Assembly: GCA_018136815.1 (NCBI GenBank)
Contig: CM030939.1
Location: forward strand, 2,488,808-2,552,807
DNA: 64,000 bases
Reading direction: 5' to 3'
Origin: Isochrysis galbana
Taxonomy: Eukaryota > Haptophyta > Isochrysidales > Isochrysidaceae
Both the position numbers and the translations under genes were made by a program. Each line of letters begins with the position of its first letter. Within the stretch, counting starts at the first letter, position 1. The notes beneath the pieces are model-generated. The model was given only the letters and a program-made list of their open reading frames with translations. It did no database searches and was not told the origin of the DNA. This document shows positions 1 through 11,336 of this stretch, one piece after another.

Positions 1-959
1 AAACGCTGCGATGAGATCGCCTGCGCCCTGACCCACGCCAATCCAGACTGGCTCCCAATCGTACACCTCTTGGAAGAACAGAGCAAAAATCTGGCCGCAA
101 AACGGGATGGGGACTGAGTCACTGTCTCAACTGCTCGTGCCTACTGCTGGGCTGCAACACCGAGTGCTCCAGCATGCAAAGGACGTACCTTCCACTCGAA
201 GCTGTAGCTCATCACATTGATACATTGCATCATGAGCACGAGCACCACTGGGGTGCGGATACTGGGCGGCAGCCACAAAAGGGAGCGTGAACGAGCACTC
301 CTGTGAACAGGCCCTGCTTTGACTTCTGCTTCCCGATCATGAGCTGAGACCCCGTCTCTGGCAGGGCTCCGACCATAGACTTCGCGCGCCACCTCCCAGA
401 AAACAGGGAGCGAACCCAGGAGGATCACGGTCGATGCTGAGCACGCCAACTGGAGTGCAGCGCAGCCTCTCCAGCCGCTGAACTGGAACAGCGTGCCGGC
501 GAGGAAGGAGGCGAGCGAGTAGCCAAAAACCTCGCTCACCGTAATGCAGCGCAGCGCCCTGCGGTATCGCGCATGCTCGTCGCCATATCTGCGGAAAGCT
601 AAGGTTTTGAAGACCTGAGGCGTGAACATGACCGAGCTGGCGGTGACGCCGGCATAGACGGCAACGGGATCGTCGGGCCAGACGAGCATGGGCACGGTGG
701 CGCAGGCGACCACTGCCGTGAGCGGCAGCACCACCCAGTCACCCGTGCGCGAGATGAAGGCGTGCATCGCGATACGGAGCGCAAGCGATCCTGTGTCGGC
801 GGCTGTGAGTCCGAGCACGTAGTCCCAGCCCTGGGCGTAGACGTGCAGAGGGAGCGCGGCGAACCAATAGGAGTGGCGGCACCATTCAATCAATGGTAGC
901 ACGAGAAGCAGGACGAAGGCCTCGTAAAGCCCGCCCAGCCCCATCGGCACCCTCCCCAC
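1..959 (-). CDS. MFS-like membrane transporter, 5' part (gene runs off the window)
   Basis: Exon 1 spans 959 to 189 on the minus strand and starts at the only good ATG (MGRVPMGLGGLYEAF). It encodes several hydrophobic membrane segments: FVLLLVLPLIEW, a run around WVVLPLTAVVACATVPMLVW, and FGYSLASFLAGTLF. It ends at AAG|GTACGT. A second exon lies at roughly 1-113 and reads CGQIFALFFQEVYDW then WIGVGQGAGDLIAAF, another membrane segment. The exact acceptor is unsure because the candidate AGs do not restore phase cleanly. The alternation of helices with short charged loops (FRRYGDEHARYRRALR) resembles half of a major facilitator protein. No substrate signature is visible. The 3' half lies outside the window. 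The family call is tentative; being a polytopic membrane protein is fairly safe. Confidence 0.5.
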
Positions 960-1145
960 CCTCCCTCCGTCGCCCCGGAGAGCTCCCGCGTCCCTTCCCC
1001 TTCTGTTCGCTGTTGGGAATGTCCGACGTCGTTTTGTTGTAGGAATGTCGTGTGTAGAAAGAACCTTCGAGGACTAATTGCTAATTGGTGTCTCCAAGTC
1101 TCCAAGTCTGCGATGACGAAGGAGATCTCCTGATCTCCTACTCTA
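960..1145. other. Upstream flank of the transporter gene, no gene seen
   Basis: Short spacer with no convincing ORF or RNA gene; it leads directly into the dispersed repeat that starts near 1143. Confidence 0.4.
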
Positions 1146-1370
1146 GCAGCCTAGGCTCCCTCCCTGAGGGAAAGGTTCAACAATCTCTCACTATCCATCA
1201 CACTAGGGCCGCTATGAGCGTCTCGCCGCCCCATCATCGCCCCTCCTTCGCCATTCATCCACAGTCCCTGTCCCAGTCCAAAACCCCAAGTGCCAAGAGC
1301 CAAGTGCCAAGTGCCAAATGGGGTTGCCCGACCCCATCCAGAATTTCATTCACCTGACTCCCGGTGACGG
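1143..1370 (+). repeat. Dispersed repeat, inverted partner at 61625-61820
   Basis: This segment matches the reverse complement of 61625-61820 along its length, with small gaps. Shared blocks are AGCAGCCTAGGCTCCCTCCC, ACACTAGGGCCGCT, TCGCCGCCCCA and AATTTCATTCACC near the end. Two copies about 60 kb apart in opposite orientation point to an interspersed mobile family. No coding content is evident in either copy. Confidence 0.75.
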
Positions 1371-1446
1371 ATCGAGCATGACCACTGGCTCGATATGCGA
1401 CGATACGGAAGGGAAACGATCGGCGGGAGGCGCGGCGGAGGTGGCC
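1368..1446 (+). repeat. Dispersed repeat with copies at 30918-31010 and 45632-45712
   Basis: All three copies share GATCGAGC-ATGACC, a following GGCTCGATATG block, GATCGGCGG and AGGCGCGGCGG. The two downstream copies continue into GCGGGCTTGACCACCTCCTC, which the first copy lacks. This looks like an interspersed family with variable 3' extent. Confidence 0.75.
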
Positions 1447-1451
1447 TCAAG

Positions 1452-1634
1452 TCGTTTATTTATGTCTGTTCTTTTCTTAGGCTGTCTTCCCATGCCCGCC
1501 TGGGCAGTTCTCGCCGAGTCAGTTTCTTGTGCAACGAGTAGCGCTTTGCTCAGCGTGGTGTATCTCTCTATTATTCTGATTAGTATTGATTCTTCCGAAA
1601 AATTTATACCGTCGTAATGAATCCTATAGAAGTC
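1452..1634 (-). pseudogene. Retroelement-like ORF fragment with an MGRQPKKR block
   Basis: A minus-strand reading frame carries IERYTTLSKALL followed about 20 residues later by MGRQPKKR. A diverged relative lies at 50264-50548 on the plus strand, with IERFTTLCAK and MGRQPKKR at similar spacing. Conservation of protein motifs between two otherwise diverged intergenic copies implies both descend from a once-coding mobile-element protein. The family was not recognised. Both copies are short and lack partner domains, so they are called relics. Confidence 0.5.
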
Positions 1635-1881
1635 TGTGATTATGATTATGTATCTCCACGCTGCCGCATCCGGGGGGTCGCTGCGCCTGAGCTTGGGGTT
1701 GGGAGGCTGATGGCTACCGGCCGCACAACACCGCAACACCCCAGCAGTCACACAGATTTTTCTCTGTTCGTGGGAAGACCTCACGCGGAGGAATGGAGGA
1801 ATTGAGGGGGAAAAAGTCGTTTAGTGATAGAAAGTGCAGGGCCGGTGCACCAGAGTCGGGGGGCAAACCTCGCGCGGAAGC

Positions 1882-2460
1882 GGCGGGGGGGGGGGGGGGT
1901 TACCCCCCGCGCGCGGGGGGGCGAGAGGGCGGTGCAACTCGAATACGCACCCGTCGGACAAGAGACATTGATTTTACAGTCTTAAAAGGGCCTTTTTACA
2001 AAGTTTTTCGCTGAGGAGAGGAACACATGTTCTTATATCAAGTGGCGTACCCACTGCGGCCACTAGCATGAAACGCCCTCAAACCAGAATTTTTCTTGGA
2101 GTTCTCCCTACTGATTTTCACTTTTCGCGAAGAAACAGCGGAACGCGGGACTGTCGGCTGTCGGCTGTCGGAGCTCGTGACTCGTGAGTGAGGGGGTGGA
2201 GCGGGGTTCTTTTTTTTTCATACTCGGTGGCTGGCAGACCGCAGACCCCCCTTTTCTGCCACAGTGAACATTAATTATTTTATTATAATAGTTGTAAATC
2301 ATTGTTTGTTGTTTGACCGCCGTAATCTAAGATCAAGATGTAATAAGATTATCTACCCCTACCCACTCCCACTCCCACTCCCACTACCCACTACCCACCC
2401 TTGCCCTTTCCGGCTTGCCGGAGGAGTGGTAGTGAGTAGTGAGTAGTGAGTAGTGCCTGA
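1882..2460. repeat. Low-complexity tracts
   Basis: Contains a G-run with C/G blocks near 1887-1920, a CCCACT-type repeat at about 2357-2400, and GTAGTGA-type repeats at about 2427-2455. The last two are partly complementary and could pair as a loose hairpin. No gene is supported between 1635 and 2660. Confidence 0.6.
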
Positions 2461-2724
2461 TATTGTACTGATTGGGCGGATATTGTACTGATTGAACGCG
2501 CAAGCGCGGCGCTTGTAGGCGAGGCGCTATGCGTGTGCTCATGTACTCATGTACTCGTACTCTATGTACATGTACTAGTAGTTAGTAGTTCGCATTAGAC
2601 CATCACTCCCACACTCCTCTAACTTCTAATGTCCTAAGTCTAGGTGTCGGCGGTAAGGGCGGGCTGATTTTGACCGGGTCTGCTACCGCTCCCCCCGCCC
2701 CCCGCGAGACGGGTTTCCCCGCGC

Positions 2725-3060
2725 GCCGAGCTCTCCTCTCTCTCCTCTCTCTCCCCTCTCTCTCCTCCCTCTCTCCCTCTCTCCCTCTTCTCTCATTCTC
2801 CCTCTCTTTCTCTCCTCCCTGCTCTCCCTCCCCACACGTGCGGGCGGCCGGGGGCCTCCAAGGTGAGTGACGAGGTGGACACTCGGCGTGCGCGCGGGGA
2901 GGGCGAGACCCATCGGCCGCAGTGCTGTCTCTTCCCTTCCAACGGCCCCTTCCTTCTCACAAACCCACCGCTGCCCCCTTCTCCCCCATCCGATCCCTTC
3001 CCCCGCAGAGACAGAGGGAGAGGGATAGAGAGGGAGAGAGAGAGAGAGAGAGAGAGAGCG
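2725..3060. promoter_or_regulatory. CT/GA microsatellite upstream of exportin-1
   Basis: A CT-rich tract (about 2728-2820) is followed by a GA tract (about 3008-3058) that stops seven bases before the exportin ATG. Similar tracts precede several other genes in the window, so it probably lies in the promoter or 5' UTR. This is inferred from position only. Confidence 0.4.
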
Positions 3061-3066
3061 GCACTC

Positions 3067-6000
3067 ATGGCGGCCGAGCAGTTGCTCAACTTCTCCATCC
3101 CGCTCGATGTGAATGTGCTGGAGCAAGTGGTCCAGTCGGTCTACCAGGGCAGCCCGCAGCAGGTGAGACCTATCCACCGTACCGCCCATCGGCAAGCTGC
3201 ATGCCACGTTTTCCCTTCATTGCAACATCGTTCTTTTGAATGCTGGTAACGTGCTTTGTGCTGTTTGATGTGTTGACCTACATGAGCCCGGGTTTGGTTA
3301 AGTGCACGGTGCTGGAAGACGCGTGGCTGTACCGATGCGCGTAATTTCGTTTGGCGCATGCCTGATGTATGCTGTGTCGAGCGCTCTCCTCCCCTTCCAC
3401 TGCCTCACCCTTCAGATGCAAGTGGCGCAGCGCACGCTCTCCGAGCTCCAGGAGAGAATAGCAGGGGAGGATGCTTCCGGCGCTCTCAACTGGTTCAGAG
3501 TGGATCAGATCTTGGAATCGACTGCGGTGACCGCCAACACACGCTTCTACGCGCTGCAGATTCTCGAGGCAGCCATCAAGTATCGATGGAAGACGTTGCC
3601 ACCGGAGCAGCAGGCAAGTCGGTTTCTGTATGGCTTGCCTTTGTGGTTGAGTTGGCCCATGGACCCTCGGGATGAAGCCAGGAACTAGTGTGCTAGATTA
3701 TGATTCGGGCGAACGAGTGAATGTCGCGCTGCGAGTCACGGAATGCCAGATAAGCATTCGTCCTTGTTCTGCTGCCAGCCGCCAGGAGAGCAACTGTCTA
3801 CAGCCCAACACCCACCCACCCACACTTGGTCTTCTCGTTTGTCCAGACGGGGATCAAGAATTTCATTGTGAACCTGGTGATCCAAAAGTCGTCGAATGAG
3901 GAGGTTTTCCGGCGCGAGCGCGTCTTCATGACCAAGCTGAACGTCATCCTCGTGCAGATTGTGAAGCAGGAGTGGCCGGTATGTGGCGAGGCATGCTGCT
4001 TGTATATCGTCAACTTTCACAATTGTGCCGCTAGTGTGGGAGAGGGTTCATGAGGCTGGGATCCCACCTCTCGAAGGGATGGGCTATGTGTTTAACACGG
4101 CAACGTTGCATCCACGATGTTGTGCAACGTCTCTCCAGAGCAACGCAATGGGGTTTTGCCCCAGTGTACGAGTCAAGAGCAGGACAGAGGGTGCCCATTT
4201 GGATAGGGCTAGCGGTGTCGGTAGTGCTTAGCTCGCCTGCAACCTGTGCATGGTGCGGCTTTCCTGCTGTTTTGGGTTGAGTCCGCAGCACTTTGCCTTG
4301 CCGACATGCCTCCCCCAAGTCTTCTCTCATTGTGATGCCGCCCCTCCTCTCAGCATAACTGGCCATCTTTCATATGCGACATCGTCAATGCCTCGAAGGC
4401 AGACGAAACCCTGTGCGAGAACAATATGGCCATCCTGAAGCTTCTATCTGAAGAGGTGAGCGGTGGGAGCAGTCGGCCTATGCGCTCTGTGGGGCGAAAG
4501 AGGCTATGTAAAGTCCAGGAATATCAGCATGCCAAGTCGGCGGGATCGCAGGTGGACAGCTCGGCAGATGTACATTCCTTTCTTGCCATATTTGCGCAAG
4601 CAGGATAGTTGTGGCGGCCAGTATTTCCCTTTATGGGAAACATGCCACCGCGTAACTGCTGGGCATGATTGGACCTAGCCGCAACCATTGGTGTCGGCGA
4701 TCGTCGTGCCTATCGACTGCAGGATTTTGACTGGCCGACTCGGCGCGCCTGACATCGTTCTTGGGGGTTGCTATTCATAGGTGTTCGATTTCTCGCGCGA
4801 CGAGATGACGTCAATCAAAGCCAAAAAGCTGAAGGAGTCTTTCAACGCAGACTTCTCACTTATCTTCCAGTTGTGCGAGTATATCATGGCCCACTCGACG
4901 AAAGAGTCGTTGCTCGTGTGCACCTTCCAAACGCTCCTCAAATTCCTGAACTGGATTCCACTCGGGTAAGGGTCGCCTGAGCACAAGATAGTCTACCGAA
5001 CCGTGTTGCGCGCCTCACAGACTCCATGGACTGTTGCGCACCATTGAGCATTCGTATGCCATTTGGAGCACTCATCTGTTGGTGTCGCATTGAATCCTGC
5101 CCCCTTTGCAGCTACATTTTTGAAACCCAGCTTGTGAAGACGCTTGTTTATAAGTTCTTACCGACTCCTGCCTTTCGCAATGACGTCCTCGCTTGCCTTA
5201 CCGAGGTGGGCTCGTTGGATATCGGCACCATCTACGAGTCGCTCACAGGCGAGATCGGTGCGGCCTATGACTCACACTTTGAGGTAACCACGCCCTTTGC
5301 ACGTGCTGCAATCCACGTTGCTTCCGCTTGACGGTTGTGCTGGGCCGGGTGTCTCCAGTCATGGCGTCGTGCGAACCGCGCAGATCAAAGCAATGCGCTC
5401 CTCATCTCAAGGCATTGTGCCTCAACGCGCTCTTTCACGCCTATTAAAATCGCCCGCCCACTAGCCGCTCCACCGTCTTTCAGGCGTTGTTCACCGAAGT
5501 TGCTACGGCAATTCTCATCGGAGTTGGGGGTCAGCCTCCTCCAATGGTGCTCCCAGACACGGACATGGCGCATGCATACTCAGTCGGAAGCGACTACGAC
5601 CAAACCTTCATCCAAAACCTCGCCCTCTTCTTCACATGCTTCTTTCGCCAGCATCTCCCCATTGCCGAAAAGACGGCCCAAACCAACCCACAGCTGCTAC
5701 AATCCGCAATGAGCCTTCTCGTTGCGATCTCTCACGTAGAGGACCAAGAAATCTTCAAAATCTGCCTCGAATACTTCAACGGCCTCTGCTCCGACCTATA
5801 TCACACGGAGTGCCAATTCCAACCACCGCCACAATCTCCACTTGTCCTGGCGCCTGCAACCCTCCCGCCAGCCACGTCTCCGCGCTTGCAGCTGTATGCT
5901 CCCATCCTCACAAAGCTGCGAGTCTTGATGGTTACGCGGATGGCCAAGCCGGAGGAGGTGCTCATCGTCGAGGACGAAAACGGCGAAATTGTTCGCGAGA

Positions 6001-7898
6001 CAATGAAAGACTCTGATGCGATCACCATGTATAAGACGATGCGCGAAACGCTTGTTTACTTAACCCACCTGAACTACGACGATACTGAAAACATCATGCT
6101 GGACAAATTGCAGTATCAGGTGGATGGTTCGCAATGGTCGTGGCACAACCTCAACACACTATGCTGGGCAATCGGCTCCATCTCTGGCGCAATGTCGGAA
6201 GAGGATGAGAAGCGGTTCCTAGTCACTGTCATCAAGGATCTGCTTGGCCTATGCGAGATGAAGCGGGGGAAAGACAACAAGGCCGTCGTTGCTTCCAACA
6301 TCATGTACGTCGTCGGCCAGTACCCGCGCTTCTTGCGTGCTCACTGGAAATTCCTGAAGACCGTCGTCAATAAGCTTTTCGAGTTCATGCACGAATTGCA
6401 TCCGGGTGTCCAGGATATGGCTTGCGATACATTTCTCAAGATAGCGCAGAAGTGTCGGAGGAAATTTGTTATCTTGCAGGTTGGCGAAGCGATGCCCTTC
6501 ATTGACGAGCTTTGTATGAATCTGCGGACAGTCATCTCGGACCTCGAGCCGAGCCAGGTCCATGTCTTTTACGAGGCAGTGGGCTACATGGTTTCGGCGC
6601 AGGCCGATGCGCCCACACGTGACGCTTTGCTCATGAAGCTCATGGAATGGCCCAATCAGATGTGGCTTGACATACTAGCGCAGGCCAAGCAGACCAACGG
6701 AGAGAACCTCAAGGATAATGACGTGATGAAGAGGTTGCAGAATATCATCCGTACAAATGAGCGCGTTGCCGTTGCTCTTGGCCACCCATACATGGTGCAG
6801 TTGGGTCACATCTACGTCGACTTGCTCTCCGTGTACAAGGCGTATTCCGAGCTCATCAACTCGACCATCGCGAACTCTGCCTCAAACGCTCATGTAATGC
6901 ACACCTCGGGCGTGCGCGCCATGCGCGCTGTCAAGAAAGAGACGCTAAGGCTCCTCGACACATTTATCGAGAAGTCGGACGACAATGACCTCGTGCTCAC
7001 CAAGTTTGTGCCGCCGATGCTTGATCCAGTTTTGGGTGACTATGTGCGGTCCATTCCCGCCGGGCGCGATCCTGAAGTGCTCTCCCTCTTCTGTTGCTTG
7101 ATCAACAAGCTGCAGTCTGCGATGACCTCCGAGGTGCCGCGCGTCTTCGAGGCCGTCTTCAAGTCGACTTTGGATATGATCACCAAGAATTTTGAAGACT
7201 TCCCGGAGCACCGATCCAATTTGTTCAATCTACTACGCGCAATCAATCATCACTGCTTTCCTGCGTTGCTCACCGAGTCGAACAACTTCACTCTCATCAT
7301 TGAGTCGATCAAGTGGGCATTCAAGCACACCGAGCGCAACGTGGCTGAGACGGGGCTGCACACGCTCCTCGAGCTTCTGCAAAATGTCCAGGCGTCTTCT
7401 GTGATGAACGCCTTCTACGTTCAGTATTATCTAGGGTTGTTGCAAGACGTGTTCGCTGTCCTCACGGACACGCTTCATAAACCCGGCTTCAAGCTGCAGG
7501 CCATGATCCTCGCACACCTCTTCCTCGCCGTCGAGTCGGGGGCAATTACTTCGCCTCTCTGGCCGCAAGACGGATCCGTCACTGCGAGCTCAAATGGCCA
7601 GTATGTGCGCGACTTGTTGTTGCAGATGTTCACCTCATCGTTTCCGAACCTCACGCAGGCGCAGCTCACGTCGACCATTGCAGGCATGTTTGAGCGCTGC
7701 AAGGACCAGTCGGCCTTCAAGCAGCACCTGCGCGACTTTCTGGTGCAGGTCAAGGAGTTTGGAGATTCCACAGATCTTTTCGCTGAGGAGCGACAGCAGG
7801 AGCTCGAGAATAAGGCCAAGGAGGTTCGCACACGGCAGGAGCAAATTCCGGGGTTGCTCAATCCACACCAGAGGACCGATGACATGACTGACTTTTGA
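3067..7898 (+). CDS. XPO1: Exportin-1 (CRM1), leucine-rich NES nuclear export receptor
   Basis: Seven exons can be read: 3067-3162, 3416-3613, 3847-3978, 4354-4455, 4781-4965, 5112-5283 and 5484-7898, giving 1099 aa (human CRM1 is 1071). Reading frame and CRM1 similarity hold across every junction. CRM1 is a HEAT-repeat karyopherin that carries cargo with leucine-rich export signals through nuclear pores with RanGTP. The N-terminal CRIME-type region is present ([26 protein letters not shown]). The NES-groove segment reads [15 protein letters not shown] and keeps the cysteine (Cys552, human Cys528) that leptomycin B modifies. The C-terminus ends with [14 protein letters not shown] and GLLNPHQ. 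Intron 2 uses a GC donor (CAG|GCAAGT). Over two-thirds of the protein comes from the last exon. The start is the ATG directly after the GA tract. Confidence 0.96.
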
Positions 7899-9500
7899 GA
7901 CGGCCATTCATGATGCAGCTGCAACGGCAAAGGTGAGCCGATGTACTTCTCCATCGAGGTGCCCGGACGGCCTTTCTCCCCGGACGCGTGATGTGCTCAA
8001 ATTTCTTTGTGACGAGTCTCCGTGCCTTGCCTCCCATATCACTCAGTGTGTAGGGGCCGAACTAAGGCGGCGATCTCCTCGCGCACGACCAGCCATCGAA
8101 GAGTTGATGTCGTATGGTTCGGATCGCGGGTGCCGTCACCCTCCTGCATCGTATTTGCGGCATAGGTCGGCCTAGTTGGGCGGAATTTAGAAGTGCAAAC
8201 CGTGCTTCCCTTGAGCTTAGTGAGGGCTTCAGGAGAGATAAGGCGGGGATGGGTGTTTGGTGTCATAGGGAAGGGATCCGGCCGGGGAAAGTATAGACGG
8301 CATGGAGTGTTTACGTGATGTGACGGGGTTGGATAGCTGAGTCCGAGCTTAGAGTGTCTCTCATTACCTGCTGGACACTCTTTCGACAGCTCGTTCGAAT
8401 GAGGTGCCGAGCATGCGGGTGGGCGCACGAGAGGCTAGTAATCCAACCGTCGGCCAGGCACGGAGGATGAAATGAGGACATCGGAAGGAAGACGAGTACG
8501 AGAACATGGTGATCGGCATTCCTTGCTTTGGCATGTCTTACGCTCGTCATTCGGTGGGCGAGTGGCAGCGCGGGCAGCACTCGAGATGCTACTCCGTCAC
8601 TCTTGTGTCGCTCATTCGTTGTGACCGCAGCTCAGTTTTGTACTGTGGCGTACCAACGGCGATTCTTGGATTTCTTAACCGACTTGCTATTTTCCTTTGT
8701 GTGTTGCTGGTGTTGGCGGCGTACGCAACGCCGTGTGCAGCGTATTGTAGTGCGCTTGTTTGCTCGCCGCTCGCACTGCGCAATGCGCAATGCTAATCGT
8801 ACACTTGTGCCCTTGGTTAGGCTGAGCGTTGAGCGTTGAGATTTGGTTGTGCTCGTGTATCATGTATGCGAGCAACGCACCGTGCACTCGTTTGAGCCTG
8901 TTGCCTGCACACCTATTGTCTTATAATAGGGATTTTTATGAGCGAAAGAAAAAAAGTCCGAATATTCGGGGTTAGCAAGGTTGAACGCCTCTAGAATTGA
9001 CGCGGCGTACTATCTACCACTACTGCTCTGTCACCGCCCTTTTCCTTGTCCGCCCACCGCCCAGTTCTAGAATACACTTTGACAACGCCAGGTTCACCTC
9101 TGAAAAAAAAACTTCTTAATAATCTCGCCGCGCGCGCGACCGTGCACAGTATCTACGCAGCCTCGCCCGCTTCCCTTCACCCCCGCCCTCCACCTGCCTT
9201 GCGGCTCGTCCCCTCGTGCTCTACCTAGGGGCTGGGTGCATTGGGATTTCAGTGGCAGACGGTGTGTGCCGAGTACCGATTCTCGATGGCCTGTTTCACT
9301 CCTTCCTCTTGCGCCATCGGGCTACCGGCTGTTATGTGTTTGCTCATCGTGTTAGGGGTCAGGTAGCTGCGGTTCAGTGCGTCCGAGGGCTGCTGTCAGG
9401 TGGTAAGTGATTCGCGGCGGGGGATCGCGTGGTTAGGCAAGTCGTTCCGCTATGTTGAGGGCTTGTGCTACCAGGGGTAGATTCGTGTTCATGACTAGGG
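7899..9500. other. Intergenic stretch, no gene recognised
   Basis: Holds the likely exportin 3' UTR and unremarkable DNA. Short ORFs on both strands overlap each other and have no family signature. Near 9100 a TCTCGCCGCGCG block resembles one near 52360, so the distal part may be repeat-derived. Confidence 0.4.
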
Positions 9501-9519
9501 AAACTATTGTTATAGTTCG

Positions 9520-9640
9520 AGCGATGGAGCGCGCGCCGACCGCTCCTGATCCCCAGCCCTCTGCCGTCACGACGCCCCATAGGGGCCGCCCCAAGCCGCC
9601 GGAGCCGAAGCGCTCACAGGCCGCCCGGGCTAGGATCCCT
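9520..9640 (+). repeat. Copy of an ORF1-like N-terminal segment (partner at 55545-55660)
   Basis: The plus strand encodes MERAPTAPDPQPSAVTTPHR followed by GRPKPPEPKRSQ. The region at 55545-55660 encodes VERAPTAPTSQPPAVTTPHR followed by the same GRPKPPEPKRSQ. The basic, proline-rich GRPKPP motif resembles an AT-hook. Protein-level conservation between two intergenic copies suggests the start of a retroelement ORF1-type protein; here it breaks off after about 40 codons. Confidence 0.55.
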
Positions 9641-10440
9641 GGACACAGGGTGTGGCATAGGTTCGGGAACTGAAGGGGCGGAAACTGAAGGAATAGACTC
9701 GGACAACGTGGCATTCGTGGAGGCGGCCCGCGGGCCAGAAGAGGAGCTCGGAGAGGAGCTTGAAGCGGAGAGCGGCGGAACGGAAGGGCGGTGAATTTCG
9801 GAAATGGATAGGTATGAAGGGACAGGCAACTGAGGAGTAGCGGGGTTGGACACCGCGGAGGCGGAATGGCGGAATCGAGAGGGTGAGACGCGCGGACGCG
9901 CGGTGCGGCGCGGTAAGATAGGCGGACGTGCGCGGAGGTCGAGGGGTGGCGGCTGAAATGGATCGAGTCGCCGGTGGAACGCGGACGGTGAAGGGAGTGG
10001 CGTTGGAGCCAGATCGAGGAACAGGTGAGGACGAGGTATTGAGACTGGAGTGCCCGGAGGGCTGAGGGTCGCCAACAGGGGCGAAGACAGGGACCGCGAG
10101 GGGGTAGTCGTGCGGTTCGGACTTGTGGGACGGCTTATCGGCCGTGGGCCGATCTTGATTAGCTAGGGAGCCTTTGCGAGACTTGCGCGTTTGACGCGTT
10201 TGGTGGGCTAGGGAAGTTGGGCGGCGTTTGGGTGCAACCGCGTGTGGTACTGATGAAGTGGGGTTGCCCCCGCCTTGTCCCTATTGAGGGGGACGACTGG
10301 GCGACTTGATCGCCACGGTGGAGCGAATGGCCGAAAGGACGGCCTCGTCGGATCCACACTCGCCGCATCCGGCCTCACAGAGGAAACGGATGTAAGGAGG
10401 ACAGGTTATCGGGTTGTGCGCCCCGTCGCCAGTCCCGTAC
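9620..10440 (-). pseudogene. Pro/Ser-rich mobile-element-like ORF remains
   Basis: On the minus strand near 10285-10430 a frame reads HNPITCPPYIRFLCEAGCGE then CGSDEAVLSAIRSTVAIK, with closely spaced cysteines. It is followed by several hundred bases of Pro/Ser/Arg-rich sequence broken between frames down to about 9620. The cysteine cluster followed by a disordered tail would fit a gag or ORF1-type protein, but no domain was recognised and the frames are interrupted. Confidence 0.3.
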
Positions 10441-10479
10441 GTACTTCCACAGGTCTTCCTGACGGGTTTGCGCGGGTGG

Positions 10480-10925
10480 CCTAGGCCCAGAGTCCAGAGT
10501 ACCCTGTATGCCTGGCGACCAGGGATGGGGGGGGAGTCAGCTCGAGGGCAGGCCCAGTCTGGGCGTGGGAGTGCTAATCGCGGCCCGCGCCCACTAGGGG
10601 TCTGGGCCAGAACGATGATTGCCCGGGCCCTGCTTGGCGGGGGTTGGGGTTGGATTGTACGGGCCCACCCCGGGGGCCGGGGGGTGTCCGCGATGGAGAG
10701 AGGGGGGCACGAGGCCCTATTGACCCCCACTTATAAAAGTAGGCTGAAGCTAAAGGAAAGAAGGGGGGAGGGGCAAGGGGACGAGGGGGAGAGCAATGGA
10801 AACAAGGGCGGTGTCGGGGTAGTAATAGTAAGGCTTGAGTAAGAGGCGCTAAGGTGCAAGGTAGCGGATACCGGGTCCACATTAGTAGGTGTTGTTAGCC
10901 CAGAATCTCCAGATGTGTTTTTGAA
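10480..10925 (+). repeat. GC-rich hairpin element, copy a
   Basis: Contains the shared blocks GCGGCCCGCGCCCACTAGGG, a CGATGGAGAGAGGGGGGC block, then a small hairpin at 10729-10740 (ACTT-ATAA-AAGT). A 3' part follows, ending in TTAGCCCAGAATCTCCAGATG with a T-run. Related copies lie at 40385-40900, 45880-46275 and 53240-53645, and shorter relatives at 41400-41700, 42660-42940, 50600-50915 and 53740-54060. Confidence 0.7.
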
Positions 10926-11336
10926 TGAATTGATAGAGATTGCACGAAACAGCTAGCGGTGCCTTGCGCTGTTGCTATAAGCATGCGCAGCGACAACGAT
11001 TCTGTGTTGCTAAAATCATCTCAACGTCGAGATTGATGCACACACTCACGTCGCACCCGCACATAGTTTCCTCGTGATGTGGAGCCGACACCATATTCGT
11101 ATGCAGTCCATACGTTTTATCGTCTGTCAAATCATAGTCCACAATGGGCCAGTGGGTTCTGAACGATCGTCACCAGGTAGGCGTGTTGCAAGCGGGACAT
11201 GCCGTTGAGGGGCTCACCTAGACAGGTAGGTCTGGGGCTTGTGCCCTCTCTATGCCGTCTTGCAATTGATCGAGCCGCATCTATCCGTCCATGTGAGGCC
11301 TTGGTACAGCAATATATCGCTCTGAAAAAATTGACT

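Noticed and set aside
7475-7954. Minus-strand ORFs inside exportin-1
   Set aside because: Shadows of the strongly conserved plus-strand exon.
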